Below are positions 5,261-8,551 of a stretch of DNA of 8,551 nt, in pieces; positions within the stretch are counted from its first letter, which is position 1; the number at the start of each line of letters is the position of its first letter. The position numbers and the translations under genes are program-made. The notes below the pieces were generated by a model that had not been told where the DNA came from, ran no database searches, and saw only the letters and a program-made list of their open reading frames with translations. Source of the DNA: CAYFQB01 sp964345225 (GTDB lineage Bacteria > Nitrospirota > Thermodesulfovibrionia > Thermodesulfovibrionales > UBA6898); assembly GCA_964345225.1 (NCBI GenBank), contig CAYFQB010000036.1, positions 1-8,551 on the forward strand. Reading direction: 5' to 3'.

Positions 5261-6594
5261 GAAGAAAGCCTCCTAATAATATCAAAGAATCCGGGGAAGG
5301 ATATATCTGCTGAAGATGCACCGTCTATTGTAGTTTTACCCTCTGCTACCAAAGCAGCTACTGCCATTGACATAGCTATTCTGTGGTCTCCATAGCTGTC
5401 CACATCAGCACCATGCAATGTTTCAGCCCCTTTGATGCTGACAGAGTCAGGGGTCTCTTCAATCTCTACACCCATTTTTCTTAGCTCTGATGTCATGGAT
5501 TTTATTCTGTCCGATTCCTTTACACGCAGTTCTGCAGCACCTCTTATAGTTGTTGTGCCATTTGCTAACGCAGCAGCAACGCAGAGCACAGGGAATTCAT
5601 CGATAAAAGATGGGAGGATTTCTTCAGGAATATCAACAGATTCTAATTCTGATTTCCCTCTGCAATATATATCTGCAACAGGCTCATTTGAAATATTATG
5701 AATATTTGATATTTCGATATTTGCTCCCATTTTCCTCAGAATCTCCAAAAGTCCTGTCCGCGTCGGATTTATCCCTACCTTTCTAACAATAATTTCTGCA
5801 CCAGGGATCAGTAATGATGCCACTATAAAGAATGAAGCTGATGAAAAGTCACCTGGCACCTCTAGTTCTATAGGCGACAATTCTGTACGACCTTTGACTG
5901 TTACCTTTAGACCGTCTACTTTTAGATCAGCTCCCAAGGCGGGCAGCATTCTTTCAGTATGGTCGCGCGATTTTGCGGGTTCGGTTATTTCAGTTTCTCC
6001 ATCTGTGTAAAGACCTGCCAGGAGCAGGCAGGACTTTACCTGTGCACTTGCTACAGGCATATTATATTTAATAGGTTTTAAATTTCCACCTCTTATGACA
6101 ATTGGAGGATATCTATTATCATCTCTTGCCCTGATATCAGCACCCATAAGGCTTAGAGGTGTTATTACCCTTGCCATAGGTCTCGTTCTCAGAGATTGGT
6201 CTCCTGTAAGTACCGAAAAGAAGGGATAGCCGGACAGGATTCCAGAGATAAGTCTTATTGTTGTTCCGGAATTTCCGCAGTCGATAACATCCAAAGGTTC
6301 TCTAAGCCCGTATAATCCCTTGCCATGAATTATTATTTCACCTGAAAATCCCTCTTCCCCCCCCTTTACTAAGGGGGTGGTAGGGGGGATTAAATTCCCA
6401 TTAATCTCAATGCCCAACGCCCTGAAAGCATTTAAAGTGCTTCCCGTGTCTTTTGCCCTGAGTAAATTTTTGATCAGACACTTTCCTTTTGAAATAGAGG
6501 AAAGAATTACTGCTCTATGCGATATTGATTTATCTGGAGGGAGAAAAAATTCACCTTTAAATATTCTGGTTTTGCTGATCTCAATTTTGTCCAA
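5257..6594 (-). CDS. aroA: 3-phosphoshikimate 1-carboxyvinyltransferase (EPSP synthase) with in-frame repeat insertion
   Basis: Sixth step of the shikimate pathway: PEP + shikimate-3-phosphate to EPSP, in the cytoplasm. Family motifs run throughout: PPDKSISHRAV (19-29; K22, S23, R27), DCGNSGTTIRL (105-115), RTRPM (136-140), VASAQVKS (181-188), EPAKSRDHTERM (205-216), NPTRTG (276-281), IDEFP (331-335; D332 and E333), RVKESDRI (357-364) and GDHRIAM (402-408). The length is 445 residues against about 428 for B. subtilis AroA. The excess is explained by residues 69-83, a proline/glycine block (IPPTTPLVKGG...) encoded by a palindromic DNA repeat and absent from the aligned hairpin turn of typical AroA. 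TTG is the only start between the upstream in-frame TGA and the conserved N-terminus, with GAGGG 6 bases before it. It overlaps the end of tyrA by 14 bases and the cmk start by 4, suggesting coupled translation. Confidence 0.95.
   Translation of the reverse strand: MDKIEISKTRIFKGEFFLPPDKSISHRAVILSSISKGKCLIKNLLRAKDTGSTLNAFRALGIEINGNLIPPTTPLVKGGEEGFSGEIIIHGKGLYGLREPLDVIDCGNSGTTIRLISGILSGYPFFSVLTGDQSLRTRPMARVITPLSLMGADIRARDDNRYPPIVIRGGNLKPIKYNMPVASAQVKSCLLLAGLYTDGETEITEPAKSRDHTERMLPALGADLKVDGLKVTVKGRTELSPIELEVPGDFSSASFFIVASLLIPGAEIIVRKVGINPTRTGLLEILRKMGANIEISNIHNISNEPVADIYCRGKSELESVDIPEEILPSFIDEFPVLCVAAALANGTTTIRGAAELRVKESDRIKSMTSELRKMGVEIEETPDSVSIKGAETLHGADVDSYGDHRIAMSMAVAALVAEGKTTIDGASSADISFPGFFDIIRRLSS
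5269..5275 (-). promoter_or_regulatory. Shine-Dalgarno fixing the TTG start of cmk-ispH
   Basis: TAGGAGG on the minus strand, 8 bases before the TTG at 5260. Its TAG is also the in-frame stop that rules out any earlier start, so TTG is the only initiation codon ahead of the kinase P-loop. Confidence 0.8.
6347..6391. repeat. 45-base GC-rich palindromic repeat inserted in frame in aroA
   Basis: A dyad element with ends AATCCC (6347-6352) and GGGATT (6386-6391), and a perfect inner stem CCCCCTT (6360-6366), loop TACT, AAGGGGG (6371-6377). C-rich and G-rich arms of 8 and 5-6 bases are sharply unlike the surrounding AT-rich coding sequence. It is exactly 15 codons long and is read on the minus strand as a PPTTPLVKGG-type peptide in AroA. 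The same type of sequence, C-run, TTTA/CTAA centre, G-run, is familiar to me as an intergenic dispersed repeat in several bacterial groups. That last point is from memory and was not searched. Confidence 0.7.
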
Positions 6595-7441
6595 TGCCTT
6601 CCCTCAGTGTCCGGGCTTTCTTGAACTCCCTTTCAAGGGAATCAGAATCATAAGCCCTGAGATACTGGCTTAGTGTGTCAAGGTTTTTCTGAAAAATTGT
6701 GATCATTTCGGTAAGGTTATCTCTGTTCAGCAGGCATGTGTCTCGCCATAATTCAGGTGAGCTGGAGGCAATCCTTGTAGTATCTTTAAAACCCTGGCCA
6801 CAGAATTCAAGATATGAGCTGTCGAGCTCTGCCACTGTATTTATTATAGCATAAGCTATTATATGCGGAAGATGGCTTACCGAGGCATAAATTCGATCAT
6901 GTTTTTCAGGGTCAGTAGTAATAATAATTGATCCCAGTAATTTCCATAATTCAATAATTTTATTAAGTGCATTAGCATTGGAGTTTTTCGAAGGGGTTAT
7001 TATGCACTTTGCATTTATAAAGAGTTCTGCGCTTGAAGAATCAATGCCGGAACGGTCGCTCCCAGCTATTGGGTGACAGCCGATATAATGGACGTCTTCA
7101 GGCATTATACTTTCCATCTCATATACGAGATCACCTTTTACACTTCCTACATCTGTTACGATAGCCCCTTTTTTAAAAGAAGGCACTGATTTCTTTGCCA
7201 GATCTAAAAAGGTACCAACAGGTGTTGCGAAGATTATTAAATCAGAATCTTTGCAGGCAACGGCAGGGTCTGACTCGAAAGAATCAATAATGCCTTTTTC
7301 CATTGCCTTCATCAGATTTTCCCTGGTTCTGCCGTATCCGATGATATCATTGCAGAGTTTATTTTTTTTCATAGCAAGTGCAAATGATGCACCGATCAAA
7401 CCTACACCGAGTATAGTTACTTTTTTAAAATGTAAATTCAT
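6581..7441 (-). CDS. tyrA: Prephenate dehydrogenase
   Basis: Oxidative decarboxylation of prephenate (or arogenate) with NAD(P) to give the tyrosine precursor. The N-terminal Rossmann fold has VTILGVGLIGAS with the GxGxxG at residues 12-17. TDVGSVKG (96-103) and GCHPIAGSDRSGID (121-134; H123) line the active site, and the helical dimerisation half carries SHLPHIIAY (189-197; H193) and GFKDTTRIASSSPELWRD (217-234; R223). These correspond to catalytic and prephenate-binding positions in TyrA proteins such as that of Aquifex. At 286 residues it is a stand-alone dehydrogenase: no chorismate mutase domain at the front and no ACT domain at the end, so feedback by tyrosine, if any, would act on the catalytic core. 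The ATG follows aroF by 41 bases; the nearest ribosome site (GGAG) is unusually distant, at 15 bases. It overlaps aroA by 14 bases. Confidence 0.95.
   Translation of the reverse strand: MNLHFKKVTILGVGLIGASFALAMKKNKLCNDIIGYGRTRENLMKAMEKGIIDSFESDPAVACKDSDLIIFATPVGTFLDLAKKSVPSFKKGAIVTDVGSVKGDLVYEMESIMPEDVHYIGCHPIAGSDRSGIDSSSAELFINAKCIITPSKNSNANALNKIIELWKLLGSIIITTDPEKHDRIYASVSHLPHIIAYAIINTVAELDSSYLEFCGQGFKDTTRIASSSPELWRDTCLLNRDNLTEMITIFQKNLDTLSQYLRAYDSDSLEREFKKARTLREGIGQN
6597..6605 (-). promoter_or_regulatory. Shine-Dalgarno fixing the TTG start of aroA
   Basis: GAGGGAAGG on the minus strand, with GAGGG 6 bases before TTG. An in-frame TGA at 6606-6604 leaves TTG as the only workable start upstream of the conserved DKSISHR motif. 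The site lies within the last codons of tyrA. Confidence 0.65.
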
Positions 7442-7460
7442 CGTTAATCGCTAATTCTCC
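7442..7460 (-). promoter_or_regulatory. tyrA leader: distant GGAG and two degenerate heptamers
   Basis: On the minus strand GGAG (7460-7457) is followed by one base, then ATTAGCG (7455-7449) and ATTAACG (7448-7442), then the tyrA ATG. The heptamers match at 6 of 7 positions. GGAG-to-ATG spacing is 15 bases, too long for good initiation; with one heptamer fewer it would be 8, near ideal. A 7-codon mini-frame (ATGAAATGG...TAA) also overlaps this leader and ends 2 bases before the ATG, but has no ribosome site of its own. Confidence 0.4.
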
Positions 7461-7482
7461 ATTTCATTTTTTAATTTAAAAT

Positions 7483-8508
7483 CTATATTCCCCTGCCAAC
7501 AGCTTCTGCAATTGGTTTTAGTTCCTGCATCAATTTTGCAAACAGATCTGGCTTCAATGACTGTTCGCCGTCAGATAGTGCTTCTTCAGGATTTGAGTGT
7601 ACCTCTATAATTAGAGCATCCGCTCCGGCAGCAATGGCAGCCTTAGCCATTGGTATGACCAAATTCCATTTTCCAACGCCATGGCTTGGATCAACAACAA
7701 CAGGAAGATGTGTCAGCTTCTTAAGCACAGGTACAGCACTGAGGTCAAGGGTATTCCTCGTTTCAGTTTCAAACGTTCGGATACCCCGTTCACATAGTAG
7801 TACATTTTGATTGCCGCGGGACATAATGTATTCAGCAGACATAAGCCATTCTTTTATGGTTGCTGACAGTCCACGTTTGAGCAGGACAGGCTTGTCAATT
7901 GAACCAACTTCCAATAAAAGTCTAAAATTCTGCATATTCCTGGTGCCTATCTGGATAATGTCAGAGTATTTCATAACGGCATCTAAATCCCTTGGGTCCA
8001 TTATTTCGGTAATTATTGGAAGTCCTGTCTTTTCCCGGGCTTCTTCAAGGTATTTTAGCCCCTCTTCACCGAGCCCCTGAAAGGAATAGGGGGAAGTCCT
8101 TGGTTTGAATGCGCCGCCTCTGAGAAATGCCGCACCCGCGTCTCTTACCTTCTCGGCTATGTCCATCAAGATGGACTTATTCTCTACGGCACAAGGACCA
8201 GCCATAACGAGAACCTTCCTGCCTCCTATAATCTTGCCCCTTACATTTATTTCTGTTTGTTCTTTCTTGAATTCGCGGCTTGCCAGTTTATATGGTTTCA
8301 GTATCCTTAGAACATTTTCAACTCCGGTTGTTACGCGGATTGAATCTTCCTCTTCTTCTGATATCTTTGATGTATCTCCGATAACACCAATTATTGTTCT
8401 TTCAGTGCCTTTCGAAATATTTACCTTAAGTCCGCGATTTTCCAGTTTTTTTATGATATGTCTTATTTCATCTTCTGTTGCATCTTGTCTTAATACTATG
8501 ATGTCCAT
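7483..8508 (-). CDS. aroF: 3-deoxy-7-phosphoheptulonate (DAHP) synthase, type I-beta
   Basis: First step of the shikimate pathway: PEP + erythrose-4-phosphate to DAHP, in the cytoplasm. The 341 residues match the Thermotoga-type I-beta enzyme (338). Residues 1-70 form the ferredoxin-like regulatory domain that in T. maritima mediates feedback by tyrosine or phenylalanine, and the TIM barrel follows. Barrel motifs: VMAGPCAVEN (101-110), RGGAFKPRTSPYSFQG (130-145), IQIGTRNMQNF (185-195), KPVLLKRG (206-213), CERGIRTFE (239-247), VVVDPSHGVG (270-279) and DALIIEVHSNPEEALSDGEQ (297-316). The metal ligands are C106, H276, E302 and D313, each four residues beyond C102/H272/E298/D309 of T. maritima. 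The start ATG is preceded by tandem AGGAGT units supplying two Shine-Dalgarno sequences. It is the first gene of the operon visible here. Whether another gene lies upstream cannot be seen, as only 43 bases remain. Confidence 0.95.
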   Translation of the reverse strand: MDIIVLRQDATEDEIRHIIKKLENRGLKVNISKGTERTIIGVIGDTSKISEEEEDSIRVTTGVENVLRILKPYKLASREFKKEQTEINVRGKIIGGRKVLVMAGPCAVENKSILMDIAEKVRDAGAAFLRGGAFKPRTSPYSFQGLGEEGLKYLEEAREKTGLPIITEIMDPRDLDAVMKYSDIIQIGTRNMQNFRLLLEVGSIDKPVLLKRGLSATIKEWLMSAEYIMSRGNQNVLLCERGIRTFETETRNTLDLSAVPVLKKLTHLPVVVDPSHGVGKWNLVIPMAKAAIAAGADALIIEVHSNPEEALSDGEQSLKPDLFAKLMQELKPIAEAVGRGI

Positions 8509-8510
8509 TT

Positions 8511-8538
8511 ACTCCTCACTCCTTACTTCCTACTTTTT
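8511..8538 (-). repeat. Four degenerate heptamers carrying the aroF ribosome-binding sites
   Basis: On the minus strand the leader reads AAAAAGT, AGGAAGT, AAGGAGT, GAGGAGT and then AA before the ATG: four 7-base units of consensus near RAGGAGT. Two units give strong Shine-Dalgarno sequences, GAGGAG at 3 bases and AAGGAG at 10 bases from the start. Only the second is at normal spacing. The block resembles the short tandem heptamer repeats known between genes of some bacteria. The remaining bases to the right edge contain no recognisable feature apart from a short ATGCG direct repeat. Confidence 0.55.
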
Positions 8539-8551
8539 TCGCATAGCGCAT

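Noticed and set aside
6347..6391. Frameshift or assembly artefact as the explanation of the odd AroA segment
   Set aside because: The insertion is exactly 45 bases and keeps frame on both sides, with intact AroA motifs before and after. Its dyad structure points to a repeat element, not an error.
7442..7465. Regulatory leader peptide (attenuator) for tyrA
   Set aside because: The 7-codon mini-frame has no ribosome site, no run of Tyr or Phe codons, and no terminator hairpin follows.

Overview
The window is almost wholly occupied by one tightly packed leftward (minus-strand) operon of housekeeping genes. In order of transcription, from the right edge, it reads aroF (DAHP synthase), tyrA (prephenate dehydrogenase), aroA (EPSP synthase), a fused cmk-ispH gene (CMP kinase plus HMBPP reductase), rpsA (ribosomal protein S1), sppA (signal peptide peptidase) and an IHF-beta/HU-type DNA-binding protein. 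Further left, on the same strand but separated by 261 bases, is an unrecognised 157-residue gene. Beyond it, at the left edge, is a roughly 245-base palindromic, MITE-like non-coding element.

The order aroA-cmk-(ispH)-rpsA-(sppA)-ihfB resembles the conserved cluster of Proteobacteria (E. coli has aroA-cmk-rpsA-ihfB). The longer version with aroF-tyrA, ispH and sppA is what I would expect from Nitrospirota or Desulfobacterota (Geobacter-like) genomes. The moderately AT-rich sequence, the type I-beta DAHP synthase and the stand-alone TyrA without an ACT domain fit such a lineage. This placement is inference from gene order and protein style, not a database result.

The operon joins chorismate/tyrosine supply (AroF, AroA, TyrA), pyrimidine nucleotide salvage (Cmk), the last step of the MEP isoprenoid pathway (IspH), translation initiation (S1), envelope proteolysis (SppA) and nucleoid architecture (IHF/HU). 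Junctions are very tight: tyrA/aroA overlap by 14 bases, aroA/cmk by 4 (TTGA), ispH/rpsA by 20 and rpsA/sppA by 4 (ATGA), and sppA/ihfB are 10 bases apart. aroA and cmk both start with TTG. Only aroF/tyrA has a real gap (41 bases).

No defence system or clearly novel enzyme is visible. The unusual signals are repeat-related: (i) a 45-base GC-rich palindromic repeat inserted in frame inside aroA, adding 15 residues; (ii) an in-frame Cmk-IspH fusion; (iii) degenerate heptamer tandem repeats directly upstream of the aroF and tyrA start codons, where they set Shine-Dalgarno content and spacing; and (iv) the left-edge palindromic element, with near-perfect outer inverted repeats flanked by TA and several nested ACCCCGT hairpins, one motif of which recurs alone between ihfB and the unknown gene.
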